From Psychrobacter immobilis (lineage in GTDB: Bacteria > Pseudomonadota > Gammaproteobacteria > Pseudomonadales > Moraxellaceae): a DNA stretch of 64,000 nt. Shown here one piece after another: positions 9,032-17,526 of this stretch (positions are counted from its first letter, which is position 1; every line of letters begins with the position of its first letter). The DNA lies in contig CAJHAA010000018.1 of assembly GCA_904846265.1 (NCBI GenBank), positions 1-64,000 of the forward strand, read 5' to 3'. Below the pieces are notes generated by a model, which ran no database searches, was not told the origin of the DNA, and worked only from the letters and a program-made list of their open reading frames with translations. A program made the position numbers and the translations under genes.

Positions 9032-10231
9032 TTATTTATCCGCTTTGCTCAGTGGTGGCGTTTCTGACACGACCTGCGTTGTAGTTGCAAAAGGTTTAGT
9101 GGCAATAGGATAATCCACATCCTTTGGCATAAGCAGACGCATATGAGGGTAAGGAGTAGAAATATTAGCGGCATCAAAGGCACGCTTGATATCTTCTTTT
9201 AGACCTTCTTTAATTTTGGGCATGCGCGCGACAGCAGCAGGCTTGACCCAAAAACGCACAATAAAAAACACTCCATACTCACCAATTTCATCCACGGTGG
9301 CCGAGGTTTCAGGACGGCTGAGTACCACATCGGTATCAGTAAGAACCTGCAAAATTTCCTTGCGAGCAGTATCGACATCATCTTCAAAGGCGATACGCAC
9401 ACGAATATCGAAACGTATGAAGTTCTTGGAGGTTAAATTGGTCACCTCAGAGGAGGCAACGTTAGAGTTGGGAATAATGACGGTGATGTTGTCTCGCGTC
9501 AAAATATGGGTGGTGCGTAACGCAATGAGTACGACGCGACCCTCATTGTCATTGATATGAATCCAGTCGCCAACCTGAAAAGATTGTTCGAGTAAAATGG
9601 TAATACCTGCAATGAAATTAGCAAGCGTTGACTGGGCAGCAAAACCGACTGCCAAGCCCACAATCCCTAAACCCGCGACTAATGAGACGATATCGAAACC
9701 AAATTGCGCCATGACGCTGGCAAGTCCGAGTACCAATAGCAGCACTGACAAGATATTTTGAAGCAGCTGCTCTATAGAAGCATTGAGACCATAATGCTGT
9801 AACACCCTATGGATAATCTGTCCAGATGACGCCCAAAGTACATAATAAATCCCCGCCCATGTACTGGCTTTTGCAGTAGCTTTGATAGTCTCTGGTTCAA
9901 AATAAATCTGACTCATAATGGCAATCAAGCTGGCAACTATCCAGATATAACGCAAGACTGAACGGACAATCTTAGTACGGCGCTCATTCAGGCGGATTTT
10001 TGTCCTACTTTGCTTAAGGATGTAAATGGCAAGCCAATAAAAAAATCCCAACACTGCCAGCAGTATTAGGATTTTGATGGCAGTACTAGCGAGCTCTACC
10101 GCTTGAGACGACCAATCAAGTGACTCTTCATCGACAGAGCCGCCAAGCGCAAGGTAGAGGCTAGTATGCAGGTCACGAACAATCTCTTTAAAAAAATCAG
10201 TAATACTAGCGATTGCCATTTTTTGGTCCAT
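9032..10231 (-). CDS. Small-conductance mechanosensitive channel (MscS family)
   Basis: A 399-residue inner-membrane protein. Hydrophobic spans lie near 50-72, 88-110, 125-140 and 160-215. The last is the Gly/Ala-rich pore helix region (GLGIVGLAVGFAAQSTLANF), followed by the beta domain start FQVGDWIHIND and a cytoplasmic mixed domain. This is the MscS architecture, which releases solutes under hypo-osmotic shock. The N-terminal region is longer than in E. coli MscS (286 residues). The C-terminal 30 residues are hydrophilic and low in conservation. A second in-frame ATG at 10219 is also possible. Flanked by rlmKL and a flavoprotein gene, with no operon evidence. Confidence 0.9.
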   Translation of the reverse strand: MDQKMAIASITDFFKEIVRDLHTSLYLALGGSVDEESLDWSSQAVELASTAIKILILLAVLGFFYWLAIYILKQSRTKIRLNERRTKIVRSVLRYIWIVASLIAIMSQIYFEPETIKATAKASTWAGIYYVLWASSGQIIHRVLQHYGLNASIEQLLQNILSVLLLVLGLASVMAQFGFDIVSLVAGLGIVGLAVGFAAQSTLANFIAGITILLEQSFQVGDWIHINDNEGRVVLIALRTTHILTRDNITVIIPNSNVASSEVTNLTSKNFIRFDIRVRIAFEDDVDTARKEILQVLTDTDVVLSRPETSATVDEIGEYGVFFIVRFWVKPAAVARMPKIKEGLKEDIKRAFDAANISTPYPHMRLLMPKDVDYPIATKPFATTTQVVSETPPLSKADK

Positions 10232-10334
10232 GCAGAGTTTTTAAAGTACCTCAAGTCGTCAGTGCTACCAAACACAACATGAGTGATGATTAATACGACA
10301 CATCCTTGTTTTGAAAGTGTAGCTGAGCTGATGC

Positions 10335-11831
10335 TTAAAAGCTATCTTCCTGTGTGTCTTGGTACTGATAAGGTATTGCCATTTTGTGTTGAATATCGCG
10401 TAACGCGGTACGTAAGCCTTCTAATATCGTAGGATGATAAAAAGGCGTATCGAGCATGGCCTTAACACTCAAATCATTGGTAATCGCTGCCGCTAAAATA
10501 TGTCCAATATACTCGGCATCAGGACCCACCATACTAGCGCCTAAGATTCTATCAGTTTTTTTACAGCCATAGATATGTAGCAGACCACAGTTGACGCCCA
10601 TCACGCGACTACGTCCTTGATTGTCGAAGCTAACGCTACCGATGACATATTCTAAGCTTGTATCCTGCTGAATGTCTGGTAGAGACATGCCGACGTTAAC
10701 GATTTGTGGTGAGCAAAACACAATCGAGAAGGGCGTGGCGGGCGGGCGAATATGAGCGGCGTCTTCATTCTCGCAGACCATACTTCCAGCGCTATAGCCT
10801 TCATCGCTGGCCACATGCAATAGTGGAAGGTTGGCGTTGGCATCACCAACGATATAGACATCTAAATCACCAATCTGACCTGTTTTTTTATTCAGGTGCT
10901 TTGGACGATCTTTGTCGTCAAGCTCAACGCCTAAATGTTCGACTCCCAGCGGTTTGATATTATTGCGGCGACCAGTCGCAACCAGTACATACTCACCTTG
11001 CCATTGTTGCAACTCTCCGGCACTGTCTTCATAATCAATGAACGCAGCTGAATGGTCATTATCCGTTGCTGTTTGCATGCCGACATCGTTGATTTTACTG
11101 CCCAAATGCATGGTCAATTCGCGGCTCAAGCAATCGATAGCTTTGTGATTGATATCATCGTCTTTGAGACCTGCAACACGTTTGACACGATTAAACAAAG
11201 TTACTTCTACGCCTAAGCGTTTAAAGGCTTGCGCTAGCTCTAATCCGATAGCACCTGTACCGACGACGGCCATTGTTTTTGGTAAATTTGTGAGTTCAAA
11301 GATCGTATCAGAGGTGAGCATGGCGTCACCAAGCTTATCTGCCCAGCCATCTGGGATAAATGGAGAGCTGCCCGTGGCGATGATGATTTTGTCAGCGGTA
11401 ATCAGCTCATCATTGACTTCAATGAATCCTTGGTTATTGATATGAGCGCGTCCTGAGATTTTTTTGTGATCAGGCCAGCTATCTACTTGAGCTTTGACGT
11501 AGCTAGCAAAATGAGCACGCTCGTCTCGAACGCGTTGCATGACTTGCTTTCCATCTATCTGGACAGTGGCATGGACGCCAAATTCAGCAGAGTGATTGGC
11601 TTCATAAGCGCGATCAGCGGCGGCAATCAATAGTTTGCTTGGCATACAGCCGACCGCAATACAAGTGGTCGTCCAGAATCCGTCATTAATAATAATAACA
11701 TCATCATGGGTTTTACTGGCTTGACGAAAAGCATTTTGCCCAGCAGTACCTGCACCGATAACGGCAACAGATACTTGGCGAGTAGCTTTGGATGCTGTGT
11801 TATCCGCTGCAGTATCGGATTGTCTATTCAT
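10335..11831 (-). CDS. Dihydrolipoyl dehydrogenase-like flavoprotein disulfide reductase
   Basis: A 498-residue class I pyridine-nucleotide-disulfide oxidoreductase. It has an FAD Rossmann motif (VAVIGAGTAG, 22-31), a redox-active disulfide C57-IAVG-C62, an NAD(P)H-binding GTGAIGLELAQAF region near 190, an ATGRR motif near 290, and a C-terminal YHPTILEGL that supplies the catalytic His and Glu of the partner subunit. The sequence around the disulfide (TTTCIAVGCMPSKLL) differs from classic E3 subunits (GGTCLNVGC), and no E1/E2 genes are nearby. The substrate is therefore unknown: a lipoamide, mycothiol-like or other disulfide. It lies upstream of nothing obvious and is separated from bcp by 178 bases. 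Confidence 0.85.
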   Translation of the reverse strand: MNRQSDTAADNTASKATRQVSVAVIGAGTAGQNAFRQASKTHDDVIIINDGFWTTTCIAVGCMPSKLLIAAADRAYEANHSAEFGVHATVQIDGKQVMQRVRDERAHFASYVKAQVDSWPDHKKISGRAHINNQGFIEVNDELITADKIIIATGSSPFIPDGWADKLGDAMLTSDTIFELTNLPKTMAVVGTGAIGLELAQAFKRLGVEVTLFNRVKRVAGLKDDDINHKAIDCLSRELTMHLGSKINDVGMQTATDNDHSAAFIDYEDSAGELQQWQGEYVLVATGRRNNIKPLGVEHLGVELDDKDRPKHLNKKTGQIGDLDVYIVGDANANLPLLHVASDEGYSAGSMVCENEDAAHIRPPATPFSIVFCSPQIVNVGMSLPDIQQDTSLEYVIGSVSFDNQGRSRVMGVNCGLLHIYGCKKTDRILGASMVGPDAEYIGHILAAAITNDLSVKAMLDTPFYHPTILEGLRTALRDIQHKMAIPYQYQDTQEDSF

Positions 11832-12010
11832 ATGATTCTCAAGTTATAAGATGTTTAGTATTCAGGGCCGTTTTTTAGATGGTTTTTTTAAGAGATTCCT
11901 CTAAAAGATAGTCATTCAAAAACTACTTTCAGCCTCTGATATCCAGTATTTATCGTAATGATTATTAGCGTCTATTTTAAAATGCTTGTTATGACTCTTG
12001 GTTTTATTGG

Positions 12011-12508
12011 TTAAGGTGCTAAGGTTTCAAGCAAACGTTCAGTGTAGCCTTTAGCACGTAAATTTCGCTGAGCATGGGTCAGCTCGCCATCTTTGTTAAA
12101 AACGAACGCTGAACGTACAAGACCTAAGCTAATTTTGCCATACATATTTTTTTCTTTAATAACGTCAAAGTATTGGCATAATTTTTCGTCAGTATCGCTG
12201 ATAAGGGCAATGTTTAAATCATATTTGGTGATGAATTTCTCATGAGATTCAACACTATCACGTGAGACGCCGATAATGTCATAGCCTAAATCATCAAACT
12301 CATGGAGGTGAGCAGTAAATTCGGTTGCTTGAGTGGTACAGCCTGGCGTACTGTCTTTTGGATAAAAGTACAAAATAAGTCCTTTATCAGTATTGGCAAT
12401 CATCTCTTTGAGATTTATTTCATCATGGATAAAGTTGCCTGCAAGCTTTCGTACTATCGTCACTGGAAAGTCAGGTAAGGTTAGGTTTTCTGTGGTTGGT
12501 TTTGCCAT
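12011..12508 (-). CDS. bcp: Bcp/PrxQ-type peroxiredoxin
   Basis: A 165-residue thiol peroxidase that reduces hydrogen and organic peroxides. The start at 12508 (MAKPTTEN) has an AAGGAT site. An ATG at 12526 lacks one. The peroxidatic cysteine is C57 in YPKDSTPGCT. The Cys five residues on, found in E. coli Bcp, is replaced by Thr62, and the only later Cys is C111 in EKLCQYF. So the resolving cysteine is either C111 or absent. It is followed by a small secreted Cys protein gene on the same strand 5'-ward (12699). Family call is firm. Confidence 0.92.
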   Translation of the reverse strand: MAKPTTENLTLPDFPVTIVRKLAGNFIHDEINLKEMIANTDKGLILYFYPKDSTPGCTTQATEFTAHLHEFDDLGYDIIGVSRDSVESHEKFITKYDLNIALISDTDEKLCQYFDVIKEKNMYGKISLGLVRSAFVFNKDGELTHAQRNLRAKGYTERLLETLAP

Positions 12509-12651
12509 TATAAAATCCTTATTCATTTTTGTTTATGTCAGTACTTATGTCAGTGCTTATGTCGATTGGTAATCTATGCTGTGTGCTTATTATAAGCAGA
12601 TTAGCAGCGATTCATAATCAGTTTTACACTTTGCGCCTGTATTGACAACAA

Positions 12652-12677
12652 AAAAGACTGGCAATAGCCAGTCTTTT
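12652..12677 (-). terminator. Terminator after the small secreted protein gene
   Basis: AAAAGACTGGC pairs with GCCAGTCTTTT around a 4-base loop. On the minus strand a T-rich run follows, just after the stop at 12699. Confidence 0.85.
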
Positions 12678-12698
12678 GTATATCAAATGAGATGTGTA

Positions 12699-13028
12699 TT
12701 ACGCTGGTTTTTGTGGCTGTTTTAAATCTAAGCCAACGGTGCATTGCTGCAAATCTTTTTGCATTTTTTTGACGTAAGGCAGTCCAGACGGATCTTTTTT
12801 GTCTCGGGCATAGCTCTCAATTTCCCACATCTGACCGATGGTCATGTTGCTACGCACGCCAATAGTGCAATTGCATAGTTTGGTCGCATTGCTTTTGTCA
12901 GCGACTTTATACTTGACCGCACCATTAACGCAGGTATTGATGTTATTTTGCTTAATATCGGCAGCGTTTGCTTGTGGCATCACAAAAATGGCAGCTAAAG
13001 CTAGGGGTAATAATGGCAACAACTTCAT
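12699..13028 (-). CDS. Small secreted cysteine-containing protein, unknown
   Basis: A 109-residue protein with a clear Sec signal peptide (MKLLPLLPLALAAIFVMPQANA, cleavage near ANA-AD). The mature part has four cysteines (CVNG, LCNC, QQC), which suggests one or two disulfides in the periplasm. A good AAGAGGA ribosome-binding site precedes the ATG. No family is recognised with certainty. Similar short proteins are annotated as hypothetical in Moraxellaceae. It stands alone with its own terminator between bcp and queC. Confidence 0.75.
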   Translation of the reverse strand: MKLLPLLPLALAAIFVMPQANAADIKQNNINTCVNGAVKYKVADKSNATKLCNCTIGVRSNMTIGQMWEIESYARDKKDPSGLPYVKKMQKDLQQCTVGLDLKQPQKPA

Positions 13029-13264
13029 AAATATCCTCTTACGGGTAGCATCAATTTTCTAAATTTTGTACTCAAAGTAAAGCAAAAGTACTCATAGTTC
13101 GTTGACTAATGTGGTTACTTATATCTTGTGATAAATGCAATCGCTCATACCATAACAAGTATGTGAGTTAAAATACAACGGCGGCGTGCTGTGTTAATGC
13201 AAGCGAATGTTTCGCTAATGTTGATTGCTATCACGCTTTCATGCAAGTGCAATCCCATCATTCA

Positions 13265-14044
13265 TTAAGATTGATAATGGGTTGGGTCAGTGATGCCCGC
13301 CTGAGCAAATCCTTGACGGCGTAGGGCACAGCTGTCACATACACCGCAAGCAAGACCTTGTGCATCGGCTTGGTAGCAAGATATGGTTTGCCCATAATCG
13401 ACGCCCAATGACAATCCAAGCTCAATGGTTTTTGCTTTTGACAGTTGCTGTAATGGCGTTTGAATGGATAAGTGATGACCGGTAACGCCCGCTTTGGTGG
13501 CAAGATTGGCCATATGCTCGAAGGCGGCAATATACTCTGGACGACAGTCAGGGTAGCCTGAGTAATCGACTGAGCTGACACCAATGACGATATGATTGGC
13601 ATCGGTCACTTCAGCGACGGCTAGCGCATAAGACAAAAATATCGTATTACGCGCAGGCACATAGGTGTTGGGAATAGCGTCGTTATCGATCTCATCACGC
13701 TTTTTATTAGGAAATTTATCCGTATCGCCATCAGGAACAATCATACTGTGATCTGTCAGCGAAGAGCCACCAAGCTGAGCGATATCAATATCAATGATTC
13801 TATGATTGACCTCGGCAGTCTCAGCGATGGCTTTTGCCGCGACCAGCTCACTATTGTGGCGTTGACCATAATTAAAACTGACCGCAGTCACCGACGCATA
13901 ACGTGCCTTGGCCCAATACAAACAAGTCACCGAATCAAGCCCGCCTGACAGTAGCACAACGGCATTTTGGCTTTTATGCAGAGCATTTAAGTCAGTATCG
14001 AAGGCTTGATTATTAGAGGCGCTTTGCGAAGTAACATTAGTCAT
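13265..14044 (-). CDS. queC: 7-cyano-7-deazaguanine synthase QueC
   Basis: A 259-residue PP-loop ATPase converting 7-carboxy-7-deazaguanine to preQ0 in queuosine biosynthesis. Seen are the SGGLDS nucleotide-binding loop (about 34-39), FNYGQRH, TYVPARNTIFLS, and the zinc ligands in the C-terminal CYQ, LACGVCDSCALR cluster (about 222-240). There is an N-terminal extension of about 25 polar residues compared with E. coli. No other que gene is in the window and no preQ1 riboswitch is evident in the short 5' gap before the IS element. The IS630 insertion ends about 90 bases upstream of the start and may affect the promoter. Confidence 0.95.
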   Translation of the reverse strand: MTNVTSQSASNNQAFDTDLNALHKSQNAVVLLSGGLDSVTCLYWAKARYASVTAVSFNYGQRHNSELVAAKAIAETAEVNHRIIDIDIAQLGGSSLTDHSMIVPDGDTDKFPNKKRDEIDNDAIPNTYVPARNTIFLSYALAVAEVTDANHIVIGVSSVDYSGYPDCRPEYIAAFEHMANLATKAGVTGHHLSIQTPLQQLSKAKTIELGLSLGVDYGQTISCYQADAQGLACGVCDSCALRRQGFAQAGITDPTHYQS

Positions 14045-14148
14045 AGTGGTATCTATTATTGGTTTGCGAAATGGGTTTGCGAAAAACGCCTATTTTAGCA
14101 AAAATACGCGCATTACAGAACCACGAAGCCATTATATAGTCAAAGAAC

Positions 14149-14699
14149 TTATAAATTGCCACACAGCCATAAGAAATAAAAGAACAGTGTGTCAACACAA
14201 TCTAGCCGCCATTCCTTACGTTTTTGTTTGACCCAAGCCCACATTTGCTCGATAGGATTCAAATCAGGACTGTAAGGTGGCAGCCATAAAATAGTGTGCC
14301 CTGCATCTTCTATAAGTTCAGTTGTGTCTTTGCGCTTATGGAAGGTTGCATTATCCATAACGATTACACTGTCTTTTGGTAAGCTTGGTAGCAGCAGTTG
14401 TTCAACCCAGCTATGAAATACATCACTATTGACACTGCGATCATAAAGTCCAACAGCGAACAGCTGATTATTGTAAATAGCGCCTATCGCATTGGTTTGG
14501 TTTTTAAGCTGCCAGTTGTATTGTCCAAAGCATTTTGTACCTCTATTAGAGTAACCGTAAGGCCTGTTTTCATGAGACTTAAAGCCACTTTCATCAAGAT
14601 AGATAATAGGCTTATCATCAAACTCAAATTGCGCTAACTTTTCAAGAAATATTAAACGTTTTTTATCATCTGCTTTTGGATGAGTTAAGCTCTTTTTTT
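14149..14699 (-). CDS. IS630 transposase, C-terminal frame (DDE catalytic part)
   Basis: The frame is open from the A8 tract to the TAA at 14149, with no ATG until 14358. It reads SLTHPKADDKKRLIFLEKL at its start and contains the full DDE triad: YLDESG, VIVMDNATFH, and PYSPDLNPIEQMW. It is shifted by +1 (equivalently -2) against the upstream HTH frame. Removing one A from the A8 run would fuse both frames into a transposase of ordinary length. Expression therefore needs ribosomal or polymerase slippage, or the copy is a recent frameshift mutant. Confidence 0.8.
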
Positions 14700-14986
14700 T
14701 GAGTGATGCCGATTCGTTTTAATGCAATTCCTATCGCTCTTTGAGTACAATTAAAACGCCGAGCTCGTTCGTGCTGATAGTCATCAGGATAAGCCTCTAC
14801 ATCCGCTCTCAGTAATGCATCGTCTATTTTAGTTGGGGTAAACTGACGTTTTTTACGCTCAGGAAATTTTTTCCAACGCTGAATAGTGTTGGTGCTAATT
14901 TGATATTCCTCGGCAAGTTGTCGAATGCTATAGCCTTCTGCCAGCTTATTGAGGATCAGTTGTCGGTAGTCTTTTGAGTATGCCAT
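14666..14986 (-). CDS. IS630 transposase, N-terminal HTH frame
   Basis: A 106-residue frame starting MAYSKDYRQLILNKLAEGYS with a helix-turn-helix region (SIRQLAEEYQISTNTIQRWKK, about 20-41) that would bind the element ends. It runs through the A8 tract at 14693-14700 and stops soon after (KKELNSSKSR). The catalytic part is in the other frame downstream. Confidence 0.85.
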   Translation of the reverse strand: MAYSKDYRQLILNKLAEGYSIRQLAEEYQISTNTIQRWKKFPERKKRQFTPTKIDDALLRADVEAYPDDYQHERARRFNCTQRAIGIALKRIGITQKKELNSSKSR

Positions 14987-15299
14987 ATTATATACTGTAG
15001 CGGATTCTTGTTTCTTTTACTATAAATACGATATGAAACCTTAATCAGCTCAAAAGAGAAATTTGTTTATAAAAGTGTGGAGCTATCAGCAGTGCTATGG
15101 TTGAATGTTCACCATACCTTAAGCTAAGCCATAAAAAAGACTGAATATTTAATCTGATAGTTTAATCTCATCTTTTCAATCTGTTAGCAAATTTTGTTAT
15201 AATCGCTGCTTTTAGAGCCACTGTACTATTACCTCCTTGCTAAAGGCTTTATTCTTCCATTTTTTAGCAAAATTCCTTTGTAAAGATATTGAGTAACTT

Positions 15300-16457
15300 A
15301 TGACCGCAGCAACCTTGTTTACGCCACAAATTACGCCTGAAATCGATGATATATCAACTGATACAGGTTTGGATAATCATGCTTGGGACACTGATGGTGA
15401 TAGTATAGAATATGAGGATGTTGCTGACGATCATACAAATGAAGACAGTATCGCCGCTGCACCGTCAACGTCTACTGAATCAGCAGAGTTCCGTAAACTA
15501 CAAAAGAAGCTGCGTAGACAAGTCTCTTGGGCGATTCGTGATTTTAATATGATCGAAGACGGCGATGTGGTCATGGTCTGTGTTTCAGGTGGCAAAGACA
15601 GCTATACCTTGCTGGATATTTTACTATTACTCAAGCGTATCGCCCCGATTAACTTTGATATCGTCGCGGTCAATCTCGATCAAAAGCAACCCGGTTACCC
15701 TGAAGATATTTTGCCAGCATATCTGAACGAGCAGGGCATTGCTCACTATATCTTAGAAAAAGACACTTATAGTATCGTTAAGAGCGTGGTTCCAGAAGGT
15801 AAAACTTATTGCTCGGCATGTTCACGTCTGCGCCGCGGCTCGTTATACGGTTTTGCTAAGCAGATTGGCGCAACCAAAATTGCGCTGGGTCATCATCGCG
15901 ATGATATGTTGGCGACTTTCTTTTTGAATTTATTTCATGGCGGCACTCTTAAATCGATGCCACCGAAATTGCTCAGTGATGACAAGCAAAACCTACTTAT
16001 TCGTCCATTGGCTTATGTCGAAGAAAAAGACATCATTGAATATGCTCGCTTAAAAGAATTTCCAATTATTCCATGCAACTTATGTGGCAGCCAAACCAAC
16101 TTACAAAGGGCCATTATCAACGATATGTTGCGGGAATGGGATGATGCTCATCCGCAGCGTTTGGCCTCTATTTTTAAAGCCATGCAAAACGTGGCACCGT
16201 CGCAACTAGCAGACCGTGAATTGTTTGATTTTGAGCAGTTAAGTCTTGATCGTGATGACAATGAGCGTTTGTTTGAAGGGGATAATATCCAAGCAGGGCA
16301 AACCGAGAGCTTGGCTGAAATTGGCTTACCTGTATCGCCAAAAACTCAAGCGTTCAATCCGAAGTTCGATAGTAAGCTGCTTTCGACAGAGTCTGATAAT
16401 TCAGCAGAAAACAAGCATACGAATCAGAAGATTCCAACAATAAATCCTGTTATTTAA
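15300..16457 (+). CDS. ttcA: tRNA 2-thiocytidine(32) synthetase TtcA
   Basis: A 385-residue PP-loop enzyme that thiolates cytidine 32 of tRNAs using an iron-sulfur cluster. Seen are the SGGKDS loop (about 99-104), the [10 protein letters not shown] pair (about 172-175) and the later PCNLCGSQ cysteine, which together hold the cluster. The core matches E. coli TtcA, but there is an acidic, Ser/Thr-rich N-terminal extension of about 65 residues and a polar C-terminal tail of about 40. No strong Shine-Dalgarno precedes the ATG at 15300. A start nearer residue 65 lacks a suitable Met, so the extension seems real. It is followed by a bidirectional terminator. Confidence 0.95.
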   Translation: MTAATLFTPQITPEIDDISTDTGLDNHAWDTDGDSIEYEDVADDHTNEDSIAAAPSTSTESAEFRKLQKKLRRQVSWAIRDFNMIEDGDVVMVCVSGGKDSYTLLDILLLLKRIAPINFDIVAVNLDQKQPGYPEDILPAYLNEQGIAHYILEKDTYSIVKSVVPEGKTYCSACSRLRRGSLYGFAKQIGATKIALGHHRDDMLATFFLNLFHGGTLKSMPPKLLSDDKQNLLIRPLAYVEEKDIIEYARLKEFPIIPCNLCGSQTNLQRAIINDMLREWDDAHPQRLASIFKAMQNVAPSQLADRELFDFEQLSLDRDDNERLFEGDNIQAGQTESLAEIGLPVSPKTQAFNPKFDSKLLSTESDNSAENKHTNQKIPTINPVI

Positions 16458-16518
16458 TGATTCGCTTATTCGATATCGTTAAATGACATTTATAAAAAAT
16501 AGCGTAAACCGTTAGTAT

Positions 16519-16556
16519 AAAAAACCAGCTCATTATTGATAAATGGCTGGTTTTTT
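16519..16556. terminator. Bidirectional terminator between ttcA and the FixH-like gene
   Basis: AAAAAACCAGC and GCTGGTTTTTT flank a 16-base loop between two convergent genes. Confidence 0.85.
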
Positions 16557-16609
16557 ATGTGTTAATAAATTGAATATTAACAATGTCTATAAAAGTAGTT
16601 TCTATAAAA

Positions 16610-17191
16610 TCAACTTTCTGCAAAAACAGGTAATGGGTCAAAGCTAACTTTTGAACGTGGTAATTTCGCCACATCTTGCATGCGCCAGTCATCTTTACCA
16701 TCACTACTTACTTGTAGATAATATTTTGCTTTTAAAGGATCTATATCTACCTGCGCACTGTATTTATTGCCTTCGACATATTGAAGTACGACATCATGAT
16801 CTTTTTTAATGTCGGTTGCATGCGAGATAGACAGATCTAGTTTTTCAGGATAAGCCAGAGGATTGCCATTCAGCAGTTTACCTGATTGCAGACTCTGTTC
16901 AGGATAATTTAGATAGAATACAACATCACCATTATCTGCAAACTGCATTTCGCCGTGCAAATCTAAGTCATAAGTCAGTTTGTCACGTGACACATCATGA
17001 TAAAGCGTCTTACCATCCATATACCAGTCGTCACGTACCACGCTATCCCGAATTTGATAAGAGTAATAAACAAAAAAGATACAGGCCACTACGACAAATG
17101 CTGGCATGCCAATAACAAAAATAACCACCATGTAATTCTTATACCATGGCTGAGTATCTTGATGCTTAAAATTTGATGCTGGAGTAGACAT
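16610..17191 (-). CDS. FixH/CcoH-like cbb3 oxidase assembly protein
   Basis: A 193-residue protein with one N-terminal membrane span (about 21-46, VVIFVIGMPAFVVVACIFFVYY) and a periplasmic beta-rich domain. The SYQIRDSVVRDDWYMDGKTLY stretch just after the span is characteristic of FixH, which helps mature cbb3-type cytochrome oxidase. An AGG site precedes the ATG. It lies downstream of ccoG on the same strand, but a MITE-like repeat (17336-17500) fills the gap, so co-transcription may be altered. ccoI and ccoS, usually next, are not in this window. Confidence 0.82.
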   Translation of the reverse strand: MSTPASNFKHQDTQPWYKNYMVVIFVIGMPAFVVVACIFFVYYSYQIRDSVVRDDWYMDGKTLYHDVSRDKLTYDLDLHGEMQFADNGDVVFYLNYPEQSLQSGKLLNGNPLAYPEKLDLSISHATDIKKDHDVVLQYVEGNKYSAQVDIDPLKAKYYLQVSSDGKDDWRMQDVAKLPRSKVSFDPLPVFAES

Positions 17192-17335
17192 AAAATACCT
17201 ATTAATCAGATATCTGTTTATCAGATATCTATAAACTGTATCAATGGATAAGCTGACAACGAAACAGCTGCCAGTTTAATGATAAATCGTCCACCTACTA
17301 GCCACTGACTCACAGGTGAAATATAGAATTATATA

Positions 17336-17500
17336 CTAGGGCGCATCCTAAGTCTGAATGAAAGCACCTAAATGGATTAAAAATGGTTAAATTTTGCCAA
17401 ACTACTGGTTAATATACAGATGTTATCTGCACTATTTTCCCAGTTTAGCTGCCATTTATTGCATTTCTATTACCATTTTTAAAATGAGGACGCGCCCTAG
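17336..17500. repeat. MITE-like repeat, copy A (165 bp, diverged)
   Basis: Begins CTAGGGCGCATCCTAAG and ends ATGAGGACGCGCCCTAG. Its inner sequence (AAATGGTTAAATTTTGCCAAAC and on) matches copies B and E in the same orientation. It fills the ccoG to FixH-like gene gap. One of five full copies. Confidence 0.85.
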
Positions 17501-17526
17501 CTAAGCTATCAAGCACTTATAAAAAC

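Larger units (their letters stand above)
14134..15024 (-). mobile_element. IS630-family insertion sequence, about 890 bp
   Basis: Ends are similar inverted repeats: ATATAGTCAAAGAACT on the left and TATAGTAAAAGAAAC read inward from the right (at about 15024). TA dinucleotides at both borders fit the TA target duplication of IS630. Inside are two overlapping transposase frames on the minus strand. A lone copy of the left end lies at 6231. Confidence 0.8.
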
